Translations under genes and position numbers: made by a program
DNA from: Gonocerus acuteangulatus
Taxonomy: Eukaryota; Arthropoda; Insecta; Hemiptera; Coreidae
Length of the DNA: 64,000 nt
Assembly (NCBI GenBank): GCA_946811695.1
Contig: OX328123.1
Coordinates: forward strand, 18,604,610 to 18,668,609
Direction: 5' to 3'
Notes under the pieces: model-generated
Databases searched by the model: none
What the model was told of the DNA's origin: nothing
What the model saw: only the letters and a program-made list of their open reading frames with translations
Shown here: one piece after another, positions 34,878-46,625 of the stretch
How positions within the stretch are numbered: position 1 is the first letter of the stretch
Layout: every line of letters starts with the position of its first letter

Positions 34878-37800
34878 AATGAGAAAATATATCTCTAACT
34901 TAGTCATTGCAAATCAGTTGGCTTTCTGCAGAAATACTCTCATCACATACACAAGTTTTAAATGTCATAAAATACATTTGTCTCAGGACTTTGTTCTTCA
35001 GTAAAAAATAATGATGTTTTACAGATTTTCATTACTCCTGAGGATACTACGCTATTAAAAGGATCTAAACATGGACTACAGGATCCTGATATTGAACGAG
35101 TTCGACGGTAATTATCACATTACTTCTCATAAAGTTTCTCAAGTTTTAATTTTTTTTAATGTTTTGTTTGAGTAATCCAATTTCATTTGCAAGAATGCAG
35201 CTAGTTTGGCTACATTTTAACAACCATGATAAATTGTTATATATATATAAATAGATAGATATACTAACATAAAACAAGCAATCCACAGACACCAACACAC
35301 ACATATGTCACAATAAAAATGTATATGGTGGAACATAAATAAACAAAATAACTGAAAATATTTGTTAAGTATAAACTATTAATTTATTTAACCATTCAAG
35401 AGTGTGGAGATAGTCTAGGTTGGTTCCAATTTTAAATAAAATTTCATTTTTTAATAAAAATGAGTATTTATTGCTAATATTTTGGCTTCGAGTTTCAAGC
35501 CTTCATCAGAGCTACGAGAAGAGAGAAGTTATTAACTATTATGACTGAACCCCGACTATTTCCACTTTGATTAATCTTCTGAATTTTAATATTTGATCAA
35601 TGAGTGAACATGGCAAAAATTAACCCGTCAAACGCTCTGAGCACATATATGTGGGTGTGAAAAGCAGTGCCCCCAGCGCTCTAGACGCATATATGCAGGC
35701 TGGGTTCTGCACTCGCCATGATTGGCTTGACTCAAAGTTTTTAGTATTCCTTCCTTCCAAAAGAGGTCAATGATCGAAAGGGCAAACATAGGGAGGGAAA
35801 TTTTATTTTTTAACACTGTATACAGGGAAAATGGTATAGAAGGAACGATAAGGGCCGCCAAGACCAGGAGTCCTGTGATCTTATCTCACAGTTACTGCGT
35901 ACGTAGATCTAGTCCACCCTTCACATCTTTGGACATGCTCGTCCCGCACGACAGTTAGCGGATATAAGGTTCACTTCCAAAAATCAGATGAAATATCTCA
36001 TTCAACAATTTTCAATGCATTTAACAGACATTGTTAGCCATAAGAGACGAAGCTGGACTCTGACGATGGTGGCATGAGCAGCTGAAAGTAATTAGCTTAG
36101 AACTTACATGTTGTGAAGAATTCATTCCTTCTAAACATTTATTGATTAAAGGATTCAAGGTTTAAAACATTTGTGGATTGCTAATTTTGGACTGCGAACT
36201 ATAAAGAGCAAAGAATATGGAGCCCTGATTAAGACACTTTGAAACCAAAACAGCAGTTTAATGTAAAATTAGTGAGGTTGTTCATTCCTTGAGACCCTTT
36301 TTCTTTGATTTTGCTTTTGAAAACCCACCAAAGGAGTCCTGTGGCTGATATAAAATACTTAAGAGAATGTAACTAAAGGTGAATACAGCTGCAGACGCTA
36401 TCAGGCATTGTATTCTTTTGAAGAAGGTGTAGATAGTTGGCCATCAGAAAGCTATGAAAGAGTAAATTTTGGTTAAGAATAAATACAGAGGGGATAGAAC
36501 ATCACCAAATGTCCTATGTCCTGTGTTCCAAATGTGTTTTTTTAGCTGAAGCCTAACCATTAGTTGCTTTGTATTTCTAAAGATGTCTGATTTAGATTAC
36601 CGGGACATGCTGATGTCCTCCATATACAGTAAAGAGCTTTCAAAGATGCTGTGCTTCCTCTTAAAATTTGAACTCTACAAAAATTCATCGCCTCTGGACA
36701 ATATGTGATCTTTTATGCTTACTCTTTCTTGTTTAAAAAGCCATTTCCTTCTCTATTCTTGATATTATTTTTTTAAATGTATATCCACTTCTAGGATTGT
36801 GCTAGAATTATCTTTTAAGCGATATTATATTAACAACACCAATAACATTGCGTTGAAGAAAATTGACATATTTTGGTTGAAAACCATGTCTCAATGTATC
36901 AACCTGAAAACCTCCTTATCTTAGTTTTATGATATATTTCATTAACTTTTAATTGTTTCAAGACTTAAACATTGTTCAATGCAAGGTAACTAAACATTAA
37001 TTAGGCAGTTAATGCCTAAACATTTAATTGATCATTGCTTAAACTATTTACAGTCAGGTACATCACTTTTTGAAGGCTAGTTAAATATCAGTCAGTATAC
37101 AGTTCTTTCAGGCAAAGAAATGTAAAGTAAGAATGGAACAGACCATCCCGTTAAATTCAGGCTAAATTTTTGAACTTCATCATAGTTTCCTTGGCATGGT
37201 TAGTGCTCAATTTTTATTGTTTTTAGGTTTGGTAATAATTGTTTTATTAATGTCTTCTTTCCATTTTTAATCTTATTAACCTTTATGAGACGGCAAACTG
37301 CATGACTTTAGATGCCCATGGAGTGTAGCCCATTTCATCCTTTTGGTTCCACAGGACAGCATTAAAATAGCTGAGCCCCTAGTAGAGGCCCTCTACCTCT
37401 CAACTCTTCTCATTTCTCCTTATATGCTTTTATTATTTCTATTTTTCAAATGTTTTCTGTCAAAATATTCTCATTTTAAGCTTCGGACCAGTTAAGGCCA
37501 GACCTAAAATTTTTTTATTTAATTTTTAAGGTTTTTTCAAACATTTTTTAAAATTATTTTTCTTTAAAATAATATCAAAAATATCTCAGCTTTGGTTTGA
37601 TATCCATAGAACATGATCTCTATGTACACATCAACTGGTAAAACACAAGCCTTCAGACGGCCCCCATACTATGCAAAGAGTATGTGTAGAAGAGGGAACT
37701 ATAACGGATACAAGAGTGATTAGAGCTTACAAAACTTACCGCTAGATATAGAAAAAGGCTGTCACAAGGGTGGCTTTTAGTCCCAAGACAAACAAATGGC

Positions 37801-38488
37801 TTTGTCACAAATGCGGCTAACAGTCTCGAATGGATTAAATACTGATATCGATACTATGACTGGAAATTAATATTGGCAGGAAATTAAATTTGTAATTTGG
37901 CCAGTGGAATATTATTGATTAAATAATATGATGTATATATGATTATCTCTTATGATGTAAATATGATTATATCTTATGACGTAAATATGCTTGGCTCTAA
38001 TGATGTAAAAGAGTAAAGTAAATTAATATGCATATGCAATAAACGTACAATTTATTACAAGAAATTAATACCTGGCTTTTATTTCCCAAATGACATTTTC
38101 ATGATCAATAGGATTTCCCTTTCGAAGGAAATCGCTCAAAGAAAATATTTTGGCATTTAAGATTTATTTGTTTATTACATAGTAAAATAACTATCATTGT
38201 TTCAATTAAACTAATATCGTATCATATTATTAATTTTTCAGGGCTCATTTAAATGACTTGGAGAACATCTTGATTTATTTTGTGGCAGCCTTCGGCTATT
38301 TGCTGACCAACCCAAGTGCAGCTCTAGCTGTAATGCTTATGAGGCTGTATACCATAGCAAGAATAATTCATACTATTGTTTATGCGGTTGTTGTCGTACC
38401 GCAACCTACAAGAGGTATTGCATGGGCCGTTGGATATGTAATTACAGGATACATGGCAATTGTTACAGCTATTAAATATGCATCTTAA
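28614..38488 (+). CDS. MGST1: Microsomal glutathione S-transferase 1 (MAPEG family)
   Basis: Three coding exons: 28614-28748, 35025-35107 and 38242-38488 including TAA. Introns are GT-AG (donors GTAAGA and GTAATT; acceptors TTTTACAG and TTTTTCAG). Phases 0 and 2 join to exactly 465 bases, 154 residues; vertebrate MGST1 has about 155. The ATG opens [20 protein letters not shown] and a first hydrophobic helix. The exon 2/3 junction restores [15 protein letters not shown], the family hallmark, followed by a helix, [29 protein letters not shown] and a last helix. Known function of the family: a trimeric ER and outer-mitochondrial membrane enzyme that conjugates glutathione to electrophiles and reduces lipid hydroperoxides. 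A cysteine at the position of the vertebrate activating Cys49 is not evident. AATAAA lies at 38785. Intron 1 (6.3 kb) carries a transposon, SINEs and an antisense exon; intron 2 is 3.1 kb. High confidence; the exact paralogue name is inferred. Confidence 0.93.
29154..31574. mobile_element. 2.4-kb transposon with ~600-bp inverted repeats
   Basis: Ends GGGTCATTCCATGTCAAATC and its complement, flanked by TGAG on both sides (probable 4-base target duplication). The arms (about 29154-29755 and 31005-31574) are nearly identical inverted copies. The centre (29770-30960) encodes decayed transposase-like frames on the minus strand. It sits inside MGST1 intron 1. Superfamily not assigned. Confidence 0.85.
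30189..30800 (-). pseudogene. Transposase-like protein of the 2.4-kb element, decayed
   Basis: Minus-strand frames, in order: [51 protein letters not shown], a frame change, [17 protein letters not shown], a stop, [15 protein letters not shown], another frame change, and [21 protein letters not shown] recall this order ([39 protein letters not shown]) from uncharacterised proteins in hydra and arthropod genomes. The two aspartates in SDC and SDG are plausible DDE-type catalytic residues (inference). At least two frameshifts and one stop make it inactive. Confidence 0.65.
32225..32487 (-). mobile_element. tRNA-derived SINE with shared central module
   Basis: Minus strand: tRNA-like head with B box (GGGTTCCATTCCCACGATG), then AAAAGGGTGGTAACCTATAG and TTCTTAGTTAATAATAATGG toward a T/A-rich end. 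Same family as 54799-55015. Confidence 0.8.
32591..32768 (+). mobile_element. tRNA-headed SINE with the 5S-SINE tail
   Basis: A box TGGTCTAGTGGCTAG and B box GGTTCGATCCCC form a tRNA-like head. After about 80 bases comes GGCGCTAATGGCCAAGATTT, GTCGATGCGCCG and an A-rich tail, as in the 5S-headed SINE at 15811. The bases expected to form an acceptor stem do not pair, so it is not a tRNA gene. Confidence 0.8.
32800..33030 (-). mobile_element. SINE, rearranged copy (family of 16695)
   Basis: Minus strand: a tRNA-like head at about 33025-32950 (TAAAGCATTCGACCCATTTT region), TTTTATCTTCCATTGTCATT, then AGCATAGTACTGACCACACC near 32820. Diverged. Confidence 0.5.
33052..33224 (-). CDS. Terminal-type coding exon, gene unknown
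   Basis: On the minus strand an acceptor (TTCATCCTTGTGTAG) is followed by about 56 codons to [23 protein letters not shown], then a Lys/Trp-rich part with [20 protein letters not shown]. Composition is clearly coding-like against the flanks. An alternative internal donor (AAGCTG-GTAACT) at about 33087 would allow splicing onward. It lies antisense in MGST1 intron 1. I do not recognise the family; it may be the last exon of an upstream gene, an exon of the unknown gene at 18418, or a relic. Confidence 0.4.
33757..33965. repeat. ~91-bp tandem duplication
   Basis: Units with GGCCTTCTCCAGCAGTCAGG start near 33760 and 33851, with a partial third at 33945. The long plus-strand frames over it are repeat artefacts. 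Confidence 0.8.
34000..34180 (-). other. Possible PIF/Harbinger-like N-terminal scrap
   Basis: A short minus-strand reading ([20 protein letters not shown]) resembles the Arg-rich start of some Harbinger-type transposase proteins. Too short to be sure. Confidence 0.2.
34729..34876. repeat. (TA)n/(TG)n microsatellites
   Basis: Two TA tracts (34734-34776, 34838-34875) with a TG tract (34777-34798) between. A short inverted similarity (AAGGGGTGCTGCCCATATTA, and ATGAGCAGCACCCCTTCATA) flanks the first tract. Confidence 0.85.
35108..38241 (+). other. MGST1 intron 2
   Basis: Between the GTAATT donor and TTTTTCAG acceptor. Apart from the hammerhead-like relic, a short ~28-base degenerate tandem motif (ATGATGTAAATATG, 37925-38015) and AT-rich filler, I see nothing coding. 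Confidence 0.7.
35473..35513 (-). ncRNA. Degenerate hammerhead-like relic
   Basis: Minus strand: GTAGCT, CTGATGA, an extra A, stem GGCTT/AAGCC, then AAAATATTAGC in place of GAAA...GUH. AGC can pair with GCT to form stem I. The G12 equivalent is A, so cleavage would not be expected. Probably a relic of a fourth Penelope-type family in MGST1 intron 2. Confidence 0.45.
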
Positions 38489-38784
38489 AATGTAAATCAG
38501 CTCTTGCTAATAGCATTGGTTGTTTTTTAACATTTTTATAATTATTTTGTCATGATCAGACTGTTTAATAATATACTTTACTCTTATAAAAAAAAAAAAA
38601 AAACACAATATATTTTAGTTGAAATTTTAGAAAGCCTTATTATTGTATGTTTTATTACTTATTTCGTAAAAACAAAATGTTATTTGAGAAGTTTGTTTAT
38701 TAGAATATTATTCATAGTCAATCCTCATTCATGTGTTCACTTTAATTTCATAACACTTATGATTTTCTGTTGGTTGATTATTTC

Positions 38785-38790
38785 AATAAA
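38785..38790 (+). terminator. Candidate MGST1 polyadenylation signal
   Basis: AATAAA about 300 bases past the MGST1 stop, followed by a GT/T-rich stretch. Another AATAAA lies near 38857. Confidence 0.55.
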
Positions 38791-39824
38791 GTTGTAAATA
38801 TTTAATTCTTAAATGTTCATTCTATTGTTTATTTTTTTCATTACTATTCGTTTGTAAATAAATAAATTACATTTTATTTCTGTTCCTTTAATAACTCATG
38901 ACAACATTTGATCTAAAAAAAAAAACATACAGAGCGCTATGGTCCTTATGGGGTTTTTTGAGTCGCTGATCACGATGAGCAGGTTGGTTAACCTTCATCA
39001 CATCAGATTCAAGTTCATTTGCAAGTCAAATATAGAAAAAAACGTAGGAAAAATTTGAAAAAATTCATGCGTATGATTTGAGGCCACCGAGTCCGAATCT
39101 GTAGTTTGTTTGACCTTATGCCTATCCTGGAGGTCATGTAAATGTCAAATAGAGAAAAAAACGGAAAAATCTAAAAAAAATCATGCGTGTTTTTTGAGGT
39201 TCCTCAGTCCGAACCCATAGTTTGTTTGACTCGCACTACCTCCCACGATTGCTGTTTTCAGAAGGTGGTAAAAAGTCCAGCAAAATGTCACGACATCAGC
39301 TTTCGTCTAAATAAGATTTATTGAGATTGACCATGGGAGTACAGATGGAATATGGATGAATACAATTTTTAGAGAATAGAAGGAGCCCTACCACTAATGA
39401 CCTTTGTAATGAACTTGTCATATAAAGAAAACATCTGTCATGCAAAAGCTTCATAACCAAGCAAATTTATCAGGAAAAGCAGTTAGTTTATGCCGCATTA
39501 CTAAGGAATGTAGTTAAACTAACCAATATCTATACACAATGAACATACCACAGTTTTGCCCCTTTATATATATATATAAATATATGTTGAAGAGAATTAG
39601 AGGAGCTATTGAAAAGTCAGTGGGGAGGAGATAGGTTAGTGGAACGAGGAGTGTTTTGATATGAATGCCTTAAGGTGTTGTAGCAGCCGCACTAAACGTG
39701 ACATACAATAACCTTCCACAGCATTAACTGTCAAAACTCACCCGCCAAGCTCGCGGGAAATCTATCTCTCTATTCTAAAGAAACTTCTTACGTCGGCTTT
39801 ATGGACTGCTTAGGGAATAGGTAG

Positions 39825-40137
39825 TGTGGAGACGACGTAAGAATCAGGAATTATATGACCTATTCGGACATAGTTCGTTATATTAAAATTGGGAGACTTC
39901 GCTGGTTCGGACATATTGCTCGGATGATTGAAGAAGGGATTCCCAGGAGAGCTCTGGAAGGCCACTTGGACCGGACCAGAAGAAGAGGAAGACCACGACT
40001 TAGATGGGCTGATGCAGTAGCTGCTGACTCAAGGAGTCTTCTTAATACCCCTAACTGGAAGGCGGCGGCACGTGATCAAGCTGGATGGCGGAAGCTCTTG
40101 GAGGAGGCCAAGACCCAACTCGAGTTGTAGCGCCATT
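39825..40137 (+). pseudogene. LINE reverse transcriptase C-terminal tail, copy 1
   Basis: Reads (with one frame change near 39863) WRRRKNQELYDL, IVRYIKIGRLRWFGHIARM, RRGRPRLRWADAV and WRKLLEEAKTQLEL then a stop. This tail (LRW-GHV-RM ... GRPR-RW-D ... WR-LL-EAK) is common in RTE- and related LINEs. The body is missing. An inverted copy lies at 53341-53611. Confidence 0.75.
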
Positions 40138-40649
40138 AAAGTAAGTAAAGTAGAGATCGGTACATTTTGGTGTGAATTGGATACGGAGACCTTGATTTTT
40201 ATTTATTATTATCACCAGTAGTGTTTTATTTTGTTTTAATAAGGAAGAATATTTTTATTATTTTGTTTGTTTATCATCTGACCTGTCACAGCGTGAAAGA
40301 AATTAGAGCAAGACAAACTTCTGTGGCATATAAAGAAAGTAGGAAAAAAGCAAAGAATGTTATTCATAACAAGAAATGGAATTTTATGAAAAGAAAAATG
40401 GAAAAGATTGAGGACCAAAAAAAAAATCTGAACAATTCAAAAGGGACTAATTGAAGCTCGCTCAAAAAGTTATCTTAAAATCAGCATCAGGACTTCACTC
40501 AGAAAATCGTATTTTTTGCCCATTTAAAAACTTTTTCCTCCCATAAACACTCTTTGATATCATTTTTTATTAGCTACGAAAGAATTTTAGCTCATGAAAA
40601 AAAATTGAAAAAAAGTTACAAGGTAGTATTATCCCTTAATTTCTAGCCA

Positions 40650-41215
40650 AGCACAAATTATTGACAACAAACTATCACTCATCTCTAACAAACGAAGAAT
40701 TAACCGTACATTAATTAACGGTTTAGGAACAGCTATAGGGTGGATCACAGGAAATATAGAAGCAGATGATAAAGTACACTATGAAAAAAATATTGAAGAA
40801 CTGGAAAGAAATTCATATCACATACAAAACAACATTCATTCAGAGACAGATGCTAACCGACAATTGATCGCAACTTAGCAAAAAGGACACATTATTACAT
40901 AATGTAAGCTTTGAAAAAATAAAATACTTTATTAAGAAAATGGATGAAGAAGAAGTAGAAATAGAGTTAAACAACCTTTATGTACACTTAAACTACATAT
41001 GGCTGAGAATAAACGACTTTGAACTGACTTCAGAGTTTTGTGAAATTGGGATAATATATTCTTCACTTTTGGCTCAGATTCTAAATTACATTGACCCTTC
41101 TTTCAATTTCATATCAAAGGAACCTGAAGTATTATGATTTTTGGGAAGAGTCTATGGCTCTATATATAGAGATTTAATTGTAAAATTAGCATTGTCATCC
41201 GAATCCTTTTCAATC
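40650..41215 (+). pseudogene. Errantivirus/baculovirus-F-type envelope relic, copy 1
   Basis: A plus-strand frame with an in-frame stop near 40878 shows a basic R/K cluster followed by a glycine-containing fusion-peptide-like stretch and an Asp/Glu-rich helix. That is the order seen at the F2/F1 boundary of gypsy-type (errantivirus) and baculovirus F-like envelope proteins. A second frame (40940-41137) continues with a leucine-rich helical segment. No signal peptide or membrane anchor is in view. The relic stops at the mariner inserted at 41225. It is broken by stops and frame changes and cannot make a protein. An inverted copy is at 52275-52835. Confidence 0.55.
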
Positions 41216-41224
41216 TACATAGTA

Positions 41225-42483
41225 AGGTCCATAAGTTTCCGGCCTGGGAAAGAAGGAAAGGTGAAAGAAAAAAAACTGGTTTTACTGTTTTCCAATATAT
41301 TCTCCTCTAAGTTCAACACACTTAATACAACGCTTTGGCAACATTTCTATAGCATGAAAAAAATAATTTTCTTCTTTGTTAAAAAAATGTTCTTCCACTG
41401 CTGCTTGGAGCTCTTCGTCGGTGTTAAATCGCCTTCCACGAAGGTCAGATTTTAACTTTGAGAAAAGATAGAAATCGCTAGGGGCCAAGTCTGGGCTGTA
41501 GGGTGGATGAGAGATTTCTTGAAATCCACAGTCCTTCACAGCGGCCTTGGAAATCAATGCTGTGTGGACAGAGGCATTGTCGTGAAGGAGGCGGACACCT
41601 CTGCTTAACTTCCTCGCCTCTTCTCTTTAATGGCGTCTCGTAACCGGTGAAGTAGGGCTGCATAATACTCACCATTCATCGTGGTATTCCTTTCTTTAAT
41701 ATCAATCAGTATTATTCCTTTACAGTCCCAAAAAATTGTGGCCATTACCTTTTTTGTTGACTGTGTGACTTTTGCCTTTAAAGGAGGTGCTTCTCCTGGT
41801 TTTCTCTATTCCATGGACTCTCTTTTGCTGAGAGGGTCATAATATAGAACCATTGTCTCATCCCGAGTTACAATTGAGTCCAAAAAATTCCTTGGGTCGG
41901 CATTACACTCGCGTAAAAATTCATTGCAGCAGTGAACTCGTTCCTGTTTTTGAGCAGCTTTAAGAATTTTTGGAACCCATCTTGCACTAACCTTGTTCAT
42001 ATGCAAATGTTCTTTGATGATCCTCAAAACACTTGGTTTTGAAAGCCCTAACCTCGCTGCTATTTCCTTGGTTTTTAGTCGCCGGTCAGACAGCATTCAG
42101 ATTCCACTAGTTGGATTGTTTCAGAAGTGACAGCTTCCAATGGGCGACTGGGACGTGGATCATCTTCTAGACTTTCTCTCCCTAACTTAAATAATTTTGC
42201 CCATTCTTTCACTGTGGAATACGAGGGGGAGGACTGCCCGTATACACAATCCAAGCGCTCTTTATGTGCGCAGGAGTAAGACCCTCTTTACAAAAGAATT
42301 TAATTACCGCACGGTACTCGAGTTTGAACATTGTAAAAATGGGGAGTTTCCTTCAAGGCTGGACACTGACTGAGGAAGTGCGGGTGATGGGTATGGAGTG
42401 AGCAGGCATGGACCTGCATAGGCGTGCAGGTCCCGGCACGTTTGAAGGAGGGGAAGCAGGACAGGCCGGAAACTTATGGACCT
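41225..42483 (-). mobile_element. mariner element, copy 1 (near full length, 1,259 bp)
   Basis: Terminal repeats AGGTCCATAAGTTTCCGGCC and its complement, flanked by TA on both sides. The minus strand encodes a helix-turn-helix part (42096-41806 frame; TKEIAARLGLSKPSVLRIIK), the first catalytic Asp in VTRDET, the second in LLHDNASVHTA and the third in YSPDLAPSDFYLF. Spacing between the last two is 34 residues, which defines DD34D mariner. A stop after RESME (TAG) and a frameshift before the HDN motif make it inactive. Confidence 0.92.
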
Positions 42484-42489
42484 TACCTC

Positions 42490-43514
42490 ATATTACTTAC
42501 TGCCCACTCCTGTCCGACATCAAAATTTAACGGTTGCAACCCTCACAAAAACAATGTTTTAAATGGCAGCAAGTATATTGCTAATTTGTAATTACATTTT
42601 AAGCAACTTTTATTGTACTAGTTTTAAGTTGTGTAATAATGATAAATATATAGACAATATTTCTAAGAGTAATATTAATAATTGTATAACTTCTACCATC
42701 AAAAACAATTCTTTTGTAAAATATATTGAACCTGACATATGTATTCTTTTCAACTTTAATTAAATTCAATTATGCAGAATGCTTTCAATAAAATTAGTAA
42801 ACAAACCATTGATAGTTCTGTATACTCTTTTCAAACCCCTACTATCGAAATTTCATATTTAGAATTTTCTCTAATCTCAGTTTTGACAATATAGAAATTC
42901 TTAACATACCTCCAGTGGTGATGGAATCTTTGGAGATTTACTCGCCTTCAGTGAAATGTATATATATATCCACTATATGTACATGTTTATTGATTTTTGG
43001 ATTTATATATATTTCTAATAAGTGTCCGAGCATTTCTCATCCAATGCATCTTAGTAGTCGAGAAATAAAATAAAATAGGTCGAAAATACTTTATTTTATA
43101 TATTGAGTTTAGAAAATGATATCGACATGATTCTTCCACCAATTCATTTGTTTTAGGGAGTATATTAAAAGAAAAATACTATCGTTAAACAATAATTTAT
43201 TTTTCGTAAAATAAATATAAAAATATGCTCAAGTCAAGTAAATCAAAAATTGTTTTACATACTCTACACAAGTCATTGTTTTGCTGAAATATACCATATA
43301 CCTACCTTTAAAAAGTTATCAATTATAAAAAAATAATTATATTTAAAAACGGATGTCAGATTTGTTTTTAGCACATTAAAAACCCCTAATCTCAAATTTT
43401 GGCAAGATTCCCAAAAAATATAAAAAAATAAAATTTCAATAAGGCCGGAACCTTAAAATGTTGTTAAAGATTCACAAATCCGGCCATATTTTAAAGAATA
43501 TTTACCCCCCCCCC
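42490..43514. other. No gene seen
   Basis: AT-rich DNA between mariner copy 1 and the BESS-like fragment. A 66-codon Asn/Ile-rich frame at 42563-42763 shows no family motif and could be further retroviral relic; not called. Confidence 0.35.
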
Positions 43515-43758
43515 CCCTAATGTGACCCATTTTCTACCAATTGGAGACATGTATGATCTATTGGGAAAATCGATTGCTATGAGAACTAGGTCGTTGGAAA
43601 AACGTCAACATTTGATTGTTGAAGAAAGAATTTGTGACCTCTTGTTTGAAGCTGAAATGGGAATTCTTAATGTGCCAATGAGTTCACACAGCTCTGAAAG
43701 CAGTTCACCAAGTCCTTCCTCAGCTACTTCATATCATCAATTTGCACAACAAACATAG
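43515..43758 (+). pseudogene. BESS-motif C-terminus of a MADF-type protein
   Basis: The frame reads YDLLGKSIAMRTRSLEKRQH, then LIVEERICDLLFEAEMGIL and a Ser-rich tail to a stop. The order (F/L-G-K-S-[VI]-A, R-x-L-x-x-x-Q, I-x-x-[IL]-L-[FL]-x-A-E) resembles the BESS motif that ends MADF proteins, including those carried by PIF/Harbinger transposons. No MADF domain is visible upstream, so it is an isolated fragment or last exon. Confidence 0.45.
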
Positions 43759-44329
43759 CCTGCAGGATTTGTAGCTAATGAACAATTCCACCTCCACACT
43801 CCATGGCTACTTACTTCTCTAACTTCATTGATATTTTATGTTTGATGTATTTTGAATTTTTCTATGCTCTAAATTGATAAATGCTATTAAATTCACAGTT
43901 GTGTTTCTGATTTAAAAATAAATAAATGTAAAAAGAATATTGTGTATTTATTATACCATTCCTCCCTGAAGATACACTTTTTTCAGCACATTATAGATGG
44001 CCTCACATGTGTCCCGAATTATTTTGCCAAGAGCTTGGGGTTATATTTCAGAGGAATTTTTTAAACATTCGTATGTTCTACTCATTGCAAGAAACCTCAA
44101 AGTAGCTGTCAGCCTTTCATGTGGTGAAATACAAGTTCTCAAAACTGTATTTTTCTTTTGTATGTATAAAAAGTGTTACAAGTGACAACAGTTTTTAGTA
44201 GACTTTTTCAGCCATTCGCAAATAATTATGGTAATCTGTAGTTTCCGAAGTTAACTCATTTAATAAATAACACTGTTCTGCAAAAAAAAACTTTTCTCCC
44301 CTCCCTTGAACAATTTTGCCTGTTTCTCA

Positions 44330-44770
44330 TGTTTTCAGGTGTGCTGAGTCCGAATCTGAAGTCAGAAAAATTCTACCACCCTCTGATTTTGAGAGAAAAG
44401 AGGAGAAACTTGGAAAAAATGAAAAATTGTATTTGAAAATTATTGTCTTTATTATAACAGATTTTTTTTTTTCTTTTTCAACGGTAAAATATAATTAATT
44501 GAATCCTGCATGCTATCAGGTATAATACTAGATATGACAACTCAAAAAATATACACACATTGTCAATGAGTATTTTTTTTTCTTTTGTACTCTTCACTTT
44601 GAATTTTTTTCACTATGTTTTGATGCCAAAAAAAATTCGTCAAATTTACAAAAAACTCACATTTTTGGATAAAAAACTAGAATTTCTCAAGAAACTGTGC
44701 GTGATAGACAGAATCTGACTTCAAATTCGTGTCCAGCACATTTGAAAACAGTAAGAAAGCATGTTTTGGT
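44330..44770. repeat. Old imperfect inverted repeat
   Basis: TGCTGAGTCCGAATCTGAAG at left corresponds to the complement of CTTCAAATTCGTGTCCAGCA at right. Related phrases (CCGAGTCCGAATCTG) occur at 39090. Non-coding. Confidence 0.5.
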
Positions 44771-44839
44771 TTGAAGGAGGATTTTCGTGCAGAACAGTGT
44801 AATCTTGTATAAGTGTAGTCATTCATTTTTGTAAGCACA

Positions 44840-45840
44840 GCCACCCCCCGACATTTTTATTTGATCGGTAAAAATGTGTCATAAAAACCTTAAAAATAAA
44901 TTAAAAAAGATCACTTAGTTAATAAAATAATATTTTTTTTGGGTTTAGCGTTTTAGTTCACTAACTATTCCAAGTTCTAGATTGTCAGTATTCCATACCC
45001 CCCAAATGCTCCAAGCCCTCCCACGAAATCTCGCAGCCCCCCCCCCCTCCGAAATTATTTCCTATATAAACCCATGTCATGGCCGCTAAAAAACCGACGA
45101 AAACGATTGCGTAGTTCTTTTGCTTGCTCGCACAAAACTGAGCTAAAGTCTTCCGGCTTACCGTAGTGTCTTTGAGATCTTACATGCACACTGTGCATTG
45201 CACAGGCATAGCTTTCTGGTTACCTGTGCAGTTAAACATGTCCAGTATACGCCACGTGTATGGCTGGCCTAGGGTAGGCTTGCCATACGTCCCGATATTT
45301 GGCCTTGTCCCGGTAGCCCGCCCAGTTTTATCAATGTCTCGGAAACGGCTGTAAGATGTAAAATGTAATGAATTTATGTTTTATGAATCGGTTAATTTGT
45401 TACAATGAACATTTTTGACTAAGAATGTCAAAGAAATGAAAAGTATTCTAACTGTAATCTGTGGGCGAATGCAGAAACTACTTGCCAAGTGTAAATTAAG
45501 TAGCAAAAATTCCTTTTTGATTTTTAAAAAGTGGCAGACTAACGATTTAGAGTTCCAGATTCTCCACCCCCGTTACTAGTTAGGCTTAAAACTCACCATT
45601 TTACTTTTAATTTGTAACATTTTTATTCCATATCCCCCCCCCGTATGCCATTAATGTGTACCGGTTTCACTCACCAAAAATATGCCAAGCCTAGTCTTAG
45701 GCCGCGCAATCGTAGTCTAATTTCGCTCACATGAATGTTGTTAGAGACTGATTTTTTTTTGTTTCTTAGGAACGAGCGGAAGTCTATTAGGAAGGGGACC
45801 GAGACTTCCGCGTCGAGTTGGCTTCAGTCAATTTTCTGAT
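44840..45840. repeat. ~1-kb segmental duplication, copy 1 (uninterrupted)
   Basis: Includes the 235-base repeat (44840-45080), ACTGAGCTAAAGTCTTCCGG, GTATGGCTGGCCTAG and GAGTTGGCTTCAGTCAATTT. Its counterpart at 46160-48835 carries two insertions absent here. Short frames are not genes. Confidence 0.8.
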
Positions 45841-46625
45841 AATTACATTTCTCACAAAATTGCTAGAGGTTTGAAACAAAATATTAATAGTTCCAATTTC
45901 AAGCTTTATAAATCATACCGATAATAAGTACCTACCATAAAGGAACGCGCTTTTTTGGCGGGTCGGATTTCTTATTGTATATTCTGAGCTTGTTACTTTC
46001 TTAAGAAGCGGAAGTTGAGAAACTGCTGGAGGGAGAGGGTTACATCCGCTATTTATCCACACCTTCCTTTTCTCCTAATCGATTCATTAGTACTAATTTA
46101 CAGCTTGAAATCTCAACAAATCTCGATTCAGTATGTATTCAAATTCATGGGTGTATATAAGGGGGGGGGGGGCTGAGGTGGCTGCAGTCCCCGAAATCGG
46201 TAAAAATGTGTCATAAAAATAAATGAATTAAGATCTCTTAGTTCAGAAAAAATATTTTTTTGGGGTGTAATAGCGTTTTAATTGGCTATCTATTCCAAGT
46301 TCTAGATTTTTAGTATTCCTTACCCCCCAAAATGCTCTCATCCCTTCCGAAATTATTTTCCATATAAGCCCAGGTTCAAATTGTTTTAACCTTAAAATAT
46401 TAAAATTAATTTTTAAATACATTATAATGTTTCCTGCAAAAATAGGAAGACGTTTGAATTTGAAATACATACCTATTAAAAGTTCCTATTCGATCTTGCT
46501 CGCTCGCCATCTCTCACAAAACTGAGCTAAACTCTTCCGGTTTATCGTAGGGTCTTTGAGATCATACATGCACAGGCATACCTTTCTGGTTTATCAGTAC
46601 AGTCCATTATATCGGCTCAACGTAT

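Noticed and set aside
36581..36712. 43-codon ORF opening with a possible ATG in MGST1 intron 2
   Set aside because: No splice signals in phase with MGST1 and no family match.
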